Assembly: GCA_905250075.1 (NCBI GenBank)
Contig: CAJNOP010000015.1
Span: 1,113,149 to 1,177,148, forward strand
Origin: Rotaria sp. Silwood1
Taxonomy: Eukaryota; Rotifera; Eurotatoria; Philodinida; Philodinidae
Direction of reading: 5' to 3'
DNA: 64,000 nucleotides
Below are positions 1-12,743 of this stretch, in pieces (the first letter of the stretch is position 1; every line of letters begins with the position of its first letter). Made by a program: the position numbers and the translations under genes. The notes beneath the pieces were generated by a model. It was not told where the DNA came from. It was given only the letters and a program-made list of their open reading frames with translations, and made no database searches.

Positions 1-3000
1 ATTTACTGTGAGAAAAAAAATTCTGATTCTACTAACACGTAGAAACGTTTTTTGAAAGAAAAATGTTTCGTATTCAACCGTAGAGACGTTTAATCGTTAA
101 ACGCAAAATGTCGTCTAGTTATTTCTTAGTTTGAAAAGAAAAAGAAGTCAAGAAAACATAGTCCCTTCTAGGTGAGTTTCTGTAAAAAAATGAGACGTGT
201 GATTGAATATTGGAAAAGAAATGAAATTTTACTGTTGCGTTTACACTATGACGCGAACTGAGTTTATATCATCATGTATCAGGTTCGTTTCACTCTACAA
301 AAGATCTGGTCATTGATACAAAAATGTGCTTACATGTAAAGTGCAAGTATGAGAGAGTAGACTATATTTGGAACACTTTTCAGAGCAAAGCTTTTCAGTT
401 AATTTTCATTTTCTAAACAATAATAAGAGTTATAACAGAGATTTTTTTACCATAAATACTATCGACCATGGGCTATCTTTGGATGATAATAAAAATACCT
501 CATCGCTGGATAATTGTTTCTTGGCGTCATATACCATTTTCAGAAAACACGCTCATCTAGATTAGGCAAGTTAGTCGGATCAGCGCGATGAATTTTCTCG
601 AGAATAGTCTCATTTGAAAGAGCACATCAACGTGCGTTGAATTACGTTCTCAAAAGTTTGTGATATTGAATTTTAGTATAGAAAATTTTTTCAACAATAT
701 CCTGCATTTTTATGACAAATCTTTCTCTTGAAAAAAATGATTGTACTCGATATTTTTTTATATATCGTTACAATAAATTGTCACTTTTAGAACAGTAATT
801 ATATATTCTGATAGCATGTGAAATTCTCTACAACTCTATAAATAAACATCTGGGATTACATTTTATTCGCTGAAGAAAGTTCCAGTACACAAAAGACACC
901 TTTATCGTCAGATTTCTTCAAATTGCAATTTTTTGTTCTTTTTCTATTTATCCTTTTCAAAATTATTTCAACTACAAAAATGAATTTATCGAAATGAAGT
1001 TATATATTTCGATAGCGCGTGAAATTCTGCATCTTTCAATGTATTATTCCAAAAGCAAAACAACGTGCACGGATATTCAGTAGAGACTCCAGCTACTGCA
1101 CTATATGACAAAACTCTTCAAATTTTGTTTATATTTAGAAGTTTTAATCATTAAAGCTCAATCTGAGAGCAAAATAAACAGCATATTGTTTGAAAACAAG
1201 AACCATGAGAGAGAAATTTGGGTGAGTAAAGCTCACCTTCATGTCTTGTTGATTTTATCAACAAAAACCTATGCTACATGAAAGCATTTGCGTTTTCTTG
1301 CTCACATGTCTCTTTGGAATTGTACAATTCGAATGCAATTATAAAATTAAGCCACGTTTCCAGATCGAGAAGAAAAAACACATAGAGGAAAAATTTTATG
1401 TGTGTGACAATAGAATATTCCGACATAGGATGAGAAAAACAATCGTCGTGAGAGAACTAAAGAAGGTTGTGGATGTGGTTGTTCTCTCCGCCCTTAAATT
1501 CCAAATAAGCAATTCCTGCTTGATCTGACGGCAACCACAGCAATGTGCTCAAAAAAGCAGTAAAAATAAATGTTTCAAAAGAAATTGATCAGAAGCACAA
1601 GTTCTTGTCAAGGTATTCAAAGTTCATTACAATCTATACGATACAAATAGTTTCTAATAGAAAGCGATTAGACAAATGGGTGCGATCCTTTGTAAATATT
1701 CGATCTATTGATAATACTTTCATGTATGTATCAACAGAAACGTATGGTTGAATATTAATGCTTGTTAATCAATTTATGTAATATTCATGAGAAAAGTGAT
1801 ATTTGAAAATCATTAAGTGCTAAGATTCAGTGAGAAAAAGAAGCAATAAGAGATCCATAAAATGAACATAGAAATACCTAAGGATATTGCAGAGATGAAG
1901 CTTGAAATCAGATATTAGAATGATCGATCTCCGCAAAGGAAGCTTTGTTGTTTTATATCACGAGTTTAATTTATCTTCTGGGAGATACATTCATTCTCTC
2001 GCATAAAGAAATTTTTCAACCAGAAATTATTGAACCATTTCAATATCTAGCACTAAAACCAAAGCTAAGAAAAAAAATTTGTAAATCCTCAAGTGAAATT
2101 GATTTTCAAAAAATATCTTTCTTCAAATGTTATTTTATCGTTCATTTATTTGTCAATAGATCACATAATCATCACGCGATCTCGATTCTCTTTCCTCTCT
2201 AAAGTTGCTTTTATCGTTCTTCAATAATCTTATATAATCCATGTAAAATTCTGTAATTCTAATCAAATTAGTACTAGGTTTCATTTTCCTGAAACCCTTC
2301 TATATCATTTTTGTTAGAACTATACATTTCAAGATCATCATAAGTGTATAAAATAAATCATATATCATTTTACTGTCAGAAAGGATTGATTGAAACTATA
2401 CATGCGTTGTGGTCAAAATCAAAATTCTGTCAAATTTAAAATTTGCCTAATCTAAATTGAAAGATTTATTTCGTTCAATATAATCTCAGTCAGAATGTGC
2501 GTGTTTGGGTCTGGTTTTGTGGTAGGGTGCAACACTCTAGAATAGGTTTGAGGTTTAGACCCAAAGTCCTTGAAATTTGGTCTGTATATGTGTTTGAAGC
2601 TTAGATTCGAATTTCAATTTAGAGCATAGATTTGCTTTTGGACTAGATTCACATAAACAATTTGCAATTTGGCGACCGTTATCAAACGTAAACCATTTAT
2701 ATTATCTTTGTCCTAGAACAAATCCAAATATTAACAACAATTTCGTTCTAAATCACAAAATCTTTTTCTTGTCGTGTCTCTTCTCTAGTAAAGTAGATTA
2801 TTGTTGACGTTACCTTATCTTATCAAATCTCTTGAGATGTAAGTCATTTGAAACCAAATCCGAAGACTTAAAGTTTGTTACACTCCTAGTCTGGAGTGTC
2901 TCGGTTTGAATATTGATGTTTGGATCTGGAGATGAATGTAAATATGGGCATGGGCTGTGTCTGGTGTGTAACTGTTTAGTTTTGAGCATGGATGTGGATG

Positions 3001-3301
3001 AATGTGAGGTCCTTATTGCCCTCACACTTAGATCCTAATATGATATTTTTTTAATAAATTTTTTGAAATAAGATATTCTTTATTACTTTAATTCTTTTGT
3101 CTATCTTTACCTTTTCCTGTTCATGAAAAAAAGAAGTTTCGATTTCATCTGGACAAAATTAAAATCTCAGTTTTGATCGCAATATATGTATATATATATT
3201 TATGAATCGATGAGTAAAAAGAATCTTCATTCGAATAATTGCATAATTATTAACATTTATTAATAATTCTAATAGACTTTATTTGTAAATATGTTTTTTT
3301 C
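1..3301. other. Gene-free left flank, AT-rich
   Basis: No reading frame here resembles a known family. An 85-codon frame from an ATG at 1271 opens with a hydrophobic stretch that could be a signal peptide, but it lacks any family signature, so I do not call it. The interval 2480-3040 is unusually TG-rich on the plus strand, unlike its surroundings, and looks like decayed simple repeat or transposon sequence. An AATAAA on the minus strand near 3280 probably serves the gene that follows. Confidence 0.5.
795..1036. repeat. Diverged direct repeat pair
   Basis: A block of about 37 bp at 795-831 recurs at 1000-1036 in the same orientation. Both read roughly TTATATATT followed by GATAGC, then GTGAAATTCT. 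The spacing is about 205 bp. A weaker third relative is visible near 2230. This suggests an old tandem duplication. No function is evident. Confidence 0.4.
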
Positions 3302-4516
3302 TTATAACTTAATTCTTTTTCTTAAGAAGCAAAAAGCAAATAAACCAAAGGGTCGTCGTCCTCCGAACAATATATAAAAAATCAAAAGAAAAGCACCAAT
3401 ACCATATGACCAAAAAACAGTAGATTCACGTGGTAAACGACAATGTGACACTCGTTCATTATTTGTTGTTATCGATAAAAGCATCAATGATGGATCATCA
3501 CGATAACGCCAAGAAAAAGATGGAACTGTCCATTCAGGAATTTTTTTACCCTTCATATCGGTATGCTCTGTATAACAGAAATCATGTGTATGAGCTGTAA
3601 ATACCAGTCGTGGTTTTATTTTTTTTAATAAATTTTCAGATGCTTCTTGAGATAAAACATCATAACGTTGTTTATGTGAAACAAATTTTGAAGAAGAAGA
3701 CTACAAATAAAGATATATTTATTGAATATTTGATAAAACTCGTTGTTTTTCTTTTACTTGTGTCCATAATGAACAATTTGCATCTGACACTCTATATAAT
3801 GGAAAATGTGATAATAATACTGGTTTAGTCGATGTTTCAGATCGATGAAGATTATTAACAATTTCATTAAGTTCTTTTTCAGCACGTGCACATAAACGAC
3901 ATTGATCACCTTCAAATGCCATTGAATTAATTAATATAAAATCAATATTATCATCATCATCAATTGTTATTAAACGTACATGTGGAGCTTGAAACGATTT
4001 TTCAAAACGTTCTAAACGACCATCTGATACATCATAATGAAAACCTATATCATGATTTCCAGCAAGTACATACAATTTTGTACTAGTTGGAACCGAAAAT
4101 AATGAATGAAAACGACTAACTGTTTTTTCCCATTCATGATCGGAACACCATTTACCTTCATCAGTTATATCACCGAGAAAGAAAATAACATGAGGTTCAA
4201 ATAGAAAACGTGCTGATTGAAATGAACGATACATTTGCCATTCACGACGTAATTTATCAAACCAATGACCTTCACGTGAACCAAGTAAATGAGTATCAGC
4301 AATAAACATAACATGTAATGGTTTTTTATTTGGATCATTTGGTGGTTTAACAGTAAAATCTTGATTAATTTTAGATAATTGTGGCCATGAACAACCCAAC
4401 AAAACAAAATAATAAATCAAAAATTCACAATAAATAAATATAAATAATATTAAACAAACAATTTTAGCTAGAAAATGTAACATTGCTTGGTAACAACAAA
4501 CATTAATTATCTTCAT
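3302..4516 (-). CDS. MPPE1: Metallophosphoesterase 1 (GPI-anchor remodelling PGAP5 type)
   Basis: Two exons, 4516-3758 and 3700-3302, are joined across a 57-nt intron (3701-3757, GTAAAAG to TTTGTAG, phase 0) and encode 385 residues, close to the roughly 396 of the vertebrate protein. A hydrophobic N-terminal anchor spans about residues 12-42. The metallophosphoesterase motifs follow in order: ADTH (D74, H76), GDITDEG (G115-D116), GNHD (153-156), SHFP (H237) and AHTH (289-292, where the family usually has GHTH). A second membrane segment near residues 355-375 is followed by a short basic tail ending KRIKL. Family knowledge: PGAP5 removes an ethanolamine-phosphate from the second mannose of GPI anchors at ER exit, using two metal ions. 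An AATAAA lies about 20 nt past the stop. All metal ligands expected by eye are present, so the gene looks functional. Confidence 0.93.
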
Positions 4517-5068
4517 ATGAAAAGAAAATTTTTTTTACGTAATTAATTTGTGAAGTAAAAACAGGAGCATAATTATTGCTGATCAAATTTCTTATCGTTA
4601 AAAAATAAACGACATTATTTATTTTTAATATATATATATATCTGAAGATAGAATTACGTAGACAAATAAAAGAATATATGAAGGTACTTTTTTTTATTGG
4701 TAAATTGTCTGACATTTACTTGCGAAATTAAATATAAAACAATACAAGACAAAAATAATATCAAAGGAATGGATCTAAATATTTGGATCACGAGATTCTT
4801 GATTTGTAGTGTCGAATAATTTTAATATAGAAAATTTCATCGAATAGACAAATATTGTTCTATATATAATTCTTTTTTTTCTGGTTCAGATCAATCCATG
4901 AATAAATAAATTATACTGATAATAAAAGATCATTATTTGTATTCATCTATTCAAAAATATTCTATCTTAAAATTTTCATCACATTTTCCTACACATCGAA
5001 ATGAGTAAGTTCGACTAGAACACCTACATTGAGACGGAAAAAAAGAGAATGAAACTAAAATTGAATGA
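4517..5068. other. Intergenic spacer
   Basis: AT-rich spacer between two minus-strand genes, with a short TA run near 4630-4640. It should hold the promoter of the metallophosphoesterase gene and the 3' end of the thioesterase transcript. I see no further feature. Confidence 0.5.
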
Positions 5069-5797
5069 TTATTTTTGTTGAATATGCTCTTGTACGGACA
5101 TTTTTGGTTTAATAAAAAGAGCCACAGCTTTAGCATAAATTTCACCTTCGCCATTTTCAACAACAGCATGTACATATACTTTACGACCTTCATGACGTTC
5201 AACATAAGCTCGAACTAAAACCCATGCTGGTGTTAGTAATGGTTTTATATAATCAATATTAAGATTAGCCGTAAAACAAGGACCAACACAAGAGAATCTA
5301 TTAAAAAACATGATTGGTTTTTTTGCTTTTCATGCCGACTAATAACAACTTACGCAGCAGCACCACTGACTTCATCAATCATTGTTGCCGTAAGTCCACC
5401 GTGTCTATAAAAAATTAATTTATTTTAGCTTGATAATATAAACAATTTTTTTTCTAACTTACACAATGCCTTTATGTCCACAAATACCTTGACCAAGATG
5501 AAAAGCAACTTGTACCTCTCCTTTATCTTGATTTGTTGGATCATCATGTGCCGGTGAACTAGTTGATAAATCATTAAATGCTTTTAATACTCGTTCTGCT
5601 TGTTTCTCAGTTCCCATAAAATAAAAGAAATGTCGAATACCATTAGAATTAAGTAATGAATCAAATAAAAGATGACCAGTTATATCATAAAGTTTAGTTC
5701 GATCAACAAAACGACCATTTGATGGTAATGCACGAACCCATTCTGGTGCATCAGCTGGTATAGCTGGTAATTCAACCATATCTGATTGATCAGTCAT
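5069..5797 (-). CDS. Hotdog-fold acyl-CoA thioesterase, THEM4/PaaI-like
   Basis: Three exons, 5797-5463, 5404-5354 and 5297-5069, with introns of 58 and 56 nt (both GTAAGT donors), give 204 residues. The tiny 51-nt middle exon carries the signature of the family: HGG at 113-115 followed by ATMIDE (D122), the catalytic loop and acidic residue of HGGxxATxxD hotdog thioesterases. The third exon begins the strand FTANLNIDY, equivalent to TANLNI in vertebrate THEM4, and the C-terminus keeps the EGRK and LFIK strands. The N-terminal part (EWVRALPSNG, then FFYFMGTEKQ) resembles the region before the hotdog fold in THEM4/THEM5. There is no obvious mitochondrial presequence, so location is unclear. 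Predicted role: hydrolysis of long-chain acyl-CoA. Intact by all visible criteria. Confidence 0.88.
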
Positions 5798-6688
5798 ATT
5801 TAAAACTTATAATAATCAAGGATATGTAACGTACGTTTAAAAATAAAACAACAACATAAACGTTTTATTTCGTGATGGATGAATCATATTTGCTATTTGA
5901 AAGTTAATTAACTCAATCAATATAATGTATTGATAATTATTAAATCTTCATGAAATTAATTTTTACTATAAAGTATAATCTAGGAAAAAAATTATGAATT
6001 AGAAAAATAACTCTTATTTCAAAATTATCTGTCAAAGCACATGACTTATTATTGACAATTGAATGAAACTGCCATCTATCGAGAACAACGATTTCTCATC
6101 ATAGATAATTCTTCAAGTCAAATTATAGTTATCGATGAATTACTTGTCGAGATTATTTTCTAGCGTCGATAATCAAGATATCATTTTTGTTTTCTAAAAA
6201 TTCTGTCATTTGATTCACTTGGAAGCTTTGCCAAGAAATAAAAGTAAAAAAACTGATTCTTTCTTGTAGTATAATTATTCAAATACAAAGAAAACAGATG
6301 TTTCGTCAATAAGACAACAATCTGAAATCAATAAAAACTCGTATGCTACTCTTTCGAGATACATTAAATTTTTCTGAAATACTCGTAGACGACAAAGAGC
6401 AGTAGAAAATTCAATGCAATTTGACATTATATTCTAGAACCTATCACAAATTATAGTGAGATTAAATGACATCCAAGTTTGAGTTAATCAATCATATTTT
6501 TGTATTTCAAAAATCAAATAAATTCAATTATTTAGAATTTTTTTAACATCTAAAAATATCTTGAATATATATTAATTGATTTATAAGATAAAAAAAGAAA
6601 CAAGGTAATAATACATAAAGTACAATTAAAGCGGGAATGATAGATATTCTCGTGTGCAGACATATTTCAAAAATTGGAATAGTTTATA
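5798..6688. other. Intergenic spacer
   Basis: About 0.9 kb of AT-rich sequence without a credible reading frame. The first 100 bases should include the thioesterase promoter. No repeat, RNA gene or motif stands out. Confidence 0.5.
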
Positions 6689-9382
6689 TTATTTTGAACT
6701 ATGAGTAATACGTCGAATATGTTCGTCAATCTGGGCAACTTTATCATGATTTGCTGAATATGCACGACGATAAATAGAACTTGCTTTTTCAAAATATGCA
6801 AGTGCTTGTGAAAAGTCTCTTTTCGATTCGTAAATGCGACCAATATTTTCAAGAGTCGCTGCAATAGATGGATGTTGAGGAGGAAGCGCTTGTGTTTTGA
6901 TATCCAATGAATTTATATAATGTCTGAGTGCAAGATCATATGAACCTAAATATCAATAAGTCATTAGTAAGTGAAAAGTTTCTAGACAAGATTTTTTGTT
7001 CACTGTTGACTGGCTAAGAAGTATGTCCGATGAGTCAAAAGCAATAAATTAGGATACTCGTTTCACATATGGGCTTAGAAGTATTTGTTCGAGAGTAGTA
7101 AAATAATCTTTGACAAGCTCAGAAAAATAAGTTGTGATTTTCATGATTACGATTCGAAATTAATGGTGAGGATCTTTATACATATATAAATTTGTAGATC
7201 AGAAGCTAACCTACCAAATGCACAATTTGAAGTTTTCTTTTGTCTTTTGACAAAGCACGTCAATTTTCGATTTTTCTAAATACTCATTCTACAAAAAAAA
7301 AAATTCTTGTGGCCTTCTCACTTTACCAAAAAACTACAGCTTAGTTCAATATCAAGTTTTGTAGATAACTATCCGCTCTACAAAACGATTGACTCTGATA
7401 ATTTTAGGATATCCGTAAAAAGGAAGTTATAAAGTAAATAAAAAATCGGTTGGCTGATCATTAATAATCATCTTTCAGGTCTTTCAAACAGCCCGTCACT
7501 ATTCTTAAACAAAAATAGACACAAAAGTTTCTAATGAGAGAACCACCTGAGGTGATACCTCGAGTTTAAAATTAGATCCCAGTCATTAGATAGGGCTTAT
7601 TGATTGACACAGCACTTATAAAAAGACGGCTAACAGAATTTTATCCATAGACAGCTCTGGAAGTCATAAGAATCTCGTAGAAATTTCAATAAAAATATAA
7701 TGGTTTCTTCTCTATAGATCAAATCTACAAGAATCAAGATAGTTCACCAAAAGAACAGAATGCCATGTTTTTCTGTGGATTTGATACATCGAGAAGAAAT
7801 CTCTTTTTTTGACTGAAACTTTTAGGATATTTTATTGTCGTCAAGAGTTGTCTATAAGTTATGTTTTAGGACAAAACATCTTGGTGCATTTTCTTTACAA
7901 ATACTGTGCCAAAGGTAAAAAAATCAATATAAAGATCTTTACTCTAAAATGATAGACAAGGAGAAAGGATTCTTCGAGTTCCGACAGACTCTACATAATG
8001 ACTGAAGTCATATCTTAAACGCGATGTATCAATTCAGATGGTTCCTTTATAAGTTCATATTCGAATTCTGATCGCAACCGAGAGTTTTTAACTCGTTTGA
8101 TTTTCTGTCAAGACGATCAAAATGAAGCAACGTGTTTACCGAAAACGTCGTGACCCACAAGTTTCGTCCAAACAAATACTTTAAACCTTTGTAAAGACTA
8201 TTTTACTATTCTCGAACAAAACTGAGATCAAATTTTAGTTTTTAAATTACCTTTTTTCCAATGAACATCACCGATATTTTCATGACTATCAGCAATTCTT
8301 GGGTCACCGGCTTTAGATAATTTTCGCATTTGAAATTCAAGTGCTTGGTTATACCACATAAGACTTGTTTCAAAATCTTGTTGGGCTAAAGCTATTGAAC
8401 CAAGTAAGTTATAACATCGAAGTTTATCATCATGATCTGCAGGTAAATCTTCGAGATAATGATTTGTATATTCTTCAGCTTCATCAAATTTATCTAAATC
8501 ATACAATGCTTGGACCAATGTAAGAAGACTTATTTCACCATCACCATATTTCTTTTTCATATCATCAAATACTTGTTTAAATTCATGATCACTATCACTA
8601 TATAATGTCATTTCAATAGTATATAAACCATCTTCTCCACAAGTAATATTATTAATTAAAAATATTGAACCAAACATAAAAAGTACTTCATTTTTATCAG
8701 TATCAGAATGAAGTGAACCAATATGAACAAATGGTTTTGAGCCAACTACGCGAGGATCAGCATCAATTTCGATTAATACTCGACAATAATCATCTTTTAT
8801 TGTTTGACTACTATTAAGAAAATTAAGTGCTACTTCAGAACTGATTGTTGTTGAAAGAAATGAATTTACAACAACACATTGTCCAATTGAACTTATCCAT
8901 TTATCAAGTAATTCAACTGACATTAATTGACTTCGATAAACATGTAATGGTGTTGAACATTTATGTTCTTGCATTTGTCGATCAATATCATGAAGAATTC
9001 GTCGAAATAAAAATAAACTACGAATATCTTGACTTTCAAGTGAATAATTTAAAATTTTATACAAAAAACATTCTTGAAGATACCACCATAGAGCACGATC
9101 AGATGAATATTTATTTTTAAATTCACTTAACATATGTAATTCTTTTCCATCATCTTTTATTTGTTCATAACATAAGGCCATAAATTCTTCATCATCATTT
9201 GTACCATATTGTACTCTCATTAAACAATCCAATAGATATTGCATTTGAAAATATTCAATAGATAATCCATTGCTTGATTGATTTTCTTCATCAGATATAA
9301 TAGAAGCACAAGCAGCACCAGCTGATGATTCATTAGCTTTATTGCGTTTTTTTTTCGAGAGTTTTGATCGAAGATAATCCAT
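6689..9382 (-). CDS. ADP-ribosyltransferase-like protein with C-terminal tetratricopeptide repeats
   Basis: Exon 1 is 9382-8251 and exon 2 is 6945-6689, separated by a 1305-nt intron (6946-8250, GTAATTT to ATTTAG). The join restores a TPR helix (DVHWKKG/SYDLALRHY) in frame and gives 462 residues. A basic N-terminus precedes an R-S-E type ADP-ribosyltransferase fold: HVYRSQ (R150), NSFLSTT (S174-T179, the STS element) and KNEVLF (E232). TPR/kinesin-light-chain-like repeats run from about residue 285 to 455, including the motif ALPPQHPSIAATLENIG. In arginine-specific enzymes the last motif is ExE. Here the first glutamate is lysine (K230) while the catalytic glutamate is kept, which suggests activity with altered target preference. 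Bdelloids have many ART/TPR proteins. The natural substrate cannot be inferred. A pyrimidine-AG site just before the ATG hints at an intron in the 5' leader. Confidence 0.85.
6946..8250 (-). other. Long intron of the ART/TPR gene
   Basis: A 1305-nt GT-AG intron, more than twenty times the usual intron length in this window. It has no coding frame or transposon ends that I recognise, so the length is unexplained. Confidence 0.6.
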
Positions 9383-9903
9383 AGTTTGACTAAAATATGA
9401 GATTGAATAGGAATAAACTTATATTTAATCTTGAGCAAGTATGTAAGAGAAAAAATATTTTTTATAATCGAAATGTATAATAAATCTCCTTTTCAATAGA
9501 AGACTCAGTTCTTTTATTTAGTAGATCCTCCAAAAAAGTTATTTTATAGGCACTGTATATTATACCTAGCAAAAGTGATCAATAGGTTCTATAGATCATA
9601 CGAGAAAATCCAGATCCTTCTAGAATGATGGAGGCGATTTACAAAAAAAAACAACTCTTCACTCACAGTTGCTTATTTTCAATCTCGGAAGAATGAGTCA
9701 TACGAATACTCAGTGCTGCCATTGCTTACTATGGGCTTTGTCTGCATTATTATTGGTAAGATCACTTCGATCAATCAGAAAACCCTTTTCTACAGAGGAC
9801 GCCACTGACACTGATAAGTAGAAACCCATTTTCTTAGTTATATTTGAAACGGTTACTCTCTTCATCCACTAGTAGTATGTTAGTCATTTTTATAAATGTA
9901 TGA

Positions 9904-10232
9904 CAGTATATTCTCTCTATGGTAAACAACCTTTGGAGTTTTTAAACGTGTCTACTATAAGGAGGCTAGGTATTTTCTTAAAGTACTTTTTTTTACAAGG
10001 TAAAGACGCATTTTCTAGGTATCTGAAGAGCACTAGAGAATAAAAAACAATAAAATGTTGCTCATTATCATTAGTCTTTTGATGCATTTTTGTTCTAAGG
10101 AAATTGACAATTGTTAAAATATAATAGAACTTACCAATCTTGGACACTATCGAGACCTTTCAAATATGTTCATCGTATCACTATATGACGGTATCCGCTA
10201 TACAAAGGTGTCTACTATGGAAGGTTTTACTG
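9904..10232. mobile_element. Pogo/Tigger-like miniature inverted-repeat element
   Basis: The left end begins CAGTATATTCTCTCTATGG and the right end, reverse complemented, begins CAGTAAAACCTTCCATAG. The alignable terminal inverted repeat is about 30 bp and continues into ACACC/CAACC. CAGT termini with a ..CTATAGT..GACACC pattern are typical of pogo/Tigger elements. The 329-bp interior is non-coding and carries a further internal copy of the GTGTCTACTATA block. A TA lies at the right flank. The left flank is one base off (TATG), so the target duplication is imperfect. Confidence 0.45.
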
Positions 10233-10861
10233 TATATTACTTCTACCTTTGACTTGTGTCATATAGTATTCATTTAAAATTATTGATACTCTAATTTCAC
10301 GAAATATTATAATAAATAAAATTGATTTAAACTAACAACAAAGTTTCTTCAAGTAGTAAAAAGCTTTTGAAGCAAAACTTGCGCCATTCGATCAAGTCTA
10401 CTGAGACTAAGCGAAACCTCTAATTATATGTATCTATATTGCTTTCTTTTCAAGTTATTATGATTGTCCTTAATGTGTGACTTAATGTAGGATAGTTGAA
10501 CCAGTTCATCCTGAAATTTCGTCCACGAAGAGATCTTATGAACGTCGTCATATTCTGCCAGTTTCAGATAGAAAGAACATTCTCTCAATGAATGCGAATA
10601 TTTTAGAAAAGATTCAAAAAAAAATCCGTTATTAGAGAAAAACGTATTCATTTCAACTGAAACTTTTGGTACCAGATAGTATTCATAAGATCTTTTTATC
10701 AGTGAAATTTCAGGTCGAAATCATGATATTGCATTATTTCTGATAAAGCCCGCTTAAACTGAGTAAAATAGCCATAACTTAAAAAAAATCAACAAAGGTA
10801 CGAATCATTAGAAGTTTTGCTTAGTCTCACAAGGGAACCTACGAAATTGTTCCATGACTTT

Positions 10862-11010
10862 TCGATCGAAATTGTACTCAGATGATAGACTATGATGAGT
10901 AACGTCAAAGCCTTTATTCTTGATTTCAAGATCAATGATCCAGACAACTGAACCATCTCAGACTTTGACATTGCTCACCATAGTCTATCATCTGAATACA
11001 ATCACGATCG
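10862..11010. repeat. Short foldback (inverted repeat)
   Basis: Arms 10862-10911 and 10961-11010 are near-complementary. Both contain CAGATGATAGACTATG in opposite senses, flanked by CGATCG. The loop is about 50 bp. Further, weaker complementarity (TTTTGCTTAGTCTCA near 10815 against the region near 10400) suggests it is the core of a larger decayed element. Confidence 0.6.
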
Positions 11011-11366
11011 AAAACGATCACACACTTGTGGACGTTTTCCCTTTCAGTAGACTTCACCAGATGACACAGATCTCACCTGAAAAGTTTTTTTTTTACTTAG
11101 AGGCATTTCTTTACAAGCCAATAAACAAAGGTAAGATTACAAATCGATCTGAGATGGATGGACAAATGTGATGAATATGATTAAATTCATAGAAATCAAG
11201 ATCTCAGATAAACATTTAAGTAAATTTTTTTTTAAAGTAATATTCTGGTTCAAAACTGATTATAAATAAAGAAAATTCCCAATTTTATTAAGTAAATGGC
11301 CAATAAGCACGGTGATATGTGTACAAAAACAAGAACACATATCTCCTTGAAATAAAATACAGAAAA

Positions 11367-12743
11367 TTATAAATTTTCTTTAATATATTCAACAATATCT
11401 TGGACCATTTCACGTGCGATATCTAATGCCAATGATCCATACAAAAAAGTTATTGAACCATGAAATGTATTTTCATAATGATGATGAACAACTTGAACAC
11501 CAGCTCGTTTAAGACGACCTTCATATATAAATGCTTCATCACGTAAACGATCATGACCAACACTTAATATATGTGTCGACGGTAATTTATCTAGTTGTTC
11601 ATCATGTACAAGCAATGGAGAAACTTCTGGATTGAGAGCTTTTTTAGCTTTTTCAATAAGACTTGGATCGCCTTCATGATCATCTGTAATCGGTTCTTTA
11701 TATATTGTTCGATATTTTAATAGAATGAAAGACCAATCAACAATACTTACGATATTGTCTTTTTTGTTCAACACTCGTATGATTATTATTATATTGTGAT
11801 TTATTAATAGTTTCATTTAAATAAACCGATAGTTTATGATAAGAAGTATAATATAAAAATTTAAAATATTCTTAATACAGGATGGAAGCATCATATCAAA
11901 AAATTGTAAAGATGGATAAATAAGAATTTGAAGAGGAGGCGAATATTTACCAACTGATTGAGTAGTAAAATGCATGGTAATTATAGCAGCAAGACTACCA
12001 CCTAAAATATAACAAGAAAAAGTCGTCATTATACTTTCATTTGATCTTCCAGAAATGCAATAAAGAAGTAGTCGGCTTTTTTTATTACAAGACGTTATTG
12101 ATATATGTTCCGTAAGGGGATGAAGGTGAGGATCTAAGTTTTTACTCCTATAATTCAACATTACTTTAGATTATGTGTCACAAAACTTATGTTAATGTAT
12201 TTTCAGCTTGGATAATCAACATTATAATATGTTTGAAGTTAAAATAAAAAATTTAAGCATTGAATCGTTGAATTAGTTTTATGTTCATTTAATGTAAATT
12301 AACATACCTGCCGAATCATCAGCTAACGTAATCTGTGTTGGATCGATATGTAACTTTTTTGAATCTTGATATTCAAGAAGATATTTTGCCACAGTATAGC
12401 AATCTTCCAGACCAGTTGGAAATGGATATTCTGGTGCGAGACGATAACTAAATAGAATTTCTTTCATCAATTAATTGATGTAGAAGTATTTAAAAATGAA
12501 TCCAATGCGTCTTACTCGACCGAAAAATAACTATATTTGCTAATCTTGATAATGTACTAGTGAGTGCATTATATGTATCTATAATTTGATTCAGAGAAAT
12601 TTTAATATATGTTAATCATACTTACCAACTGAACCCATATAAAACTCACCACCATAAAAATAGACAATAGCTGGCAAATTATTATGATCATTTAGTAGTC
12701 GAACAATTCTAACTGCTATGTTTTCAATAGATGTATCTACAAT
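11367..12743 (-). pseudogene. Decaying arylacetamide-deacetylase-like alpha/beta hydrolase
   Basis: Recognisable exons are 12743-12626, 12578-12516, 12447-12308, 12001 to about 11885, and about 11760-11367. They follow the exon pattern of the intact paralogue at 14642-17338. Damage is visible at several points. The oxyanion motif HGGG reads YGGE. One base is missing from a T run (12523-12527), so IVIF leads out of frame instead of into the conserved SVDYRLAPE. The nucleophile motif GDSAG reads DDSAG. Roughly 35-45 residues between LPS and VDWS are lost or out of frame. The Ser, the Asp (SVGHDRLRD) and the His (TFHGS) survive. No N-terminal anchor exon could be found. The missing T lies in a homopolymer and could be a sequencing error, but the motif changes cannot be explained that way. 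Most likely a pseudogene. A diverged non-catalytic protein is possible. Confidence 0.65.

Larger units (their letters stand above)
9383..11366. other. Gene-free stretch with small transposon-like elements
   Basis: About 2 kb between genes. It contains a pogo-like miniature element (9904-10232) and a foldback (10862-11010), listed separately. The remainder has no recognisable gene. Short reading frames in it coincide with the palindromic arms and are not credible genes. Confidence 0.5.

Noticed and set aside
1271-1528. 85-codon frame with a signal-peptide-like start
   Set aside because: No family, no splice partner, composition of the remainder is basic and lysine-rich as expected from AT-rich noise. 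Kept only as a remark.
4165-4407. 80-codon minus-strand frame
   Set aside because: Overlaps the metallophosphoesterase exon in another frame; the conserved motifs are all in the longer frame.
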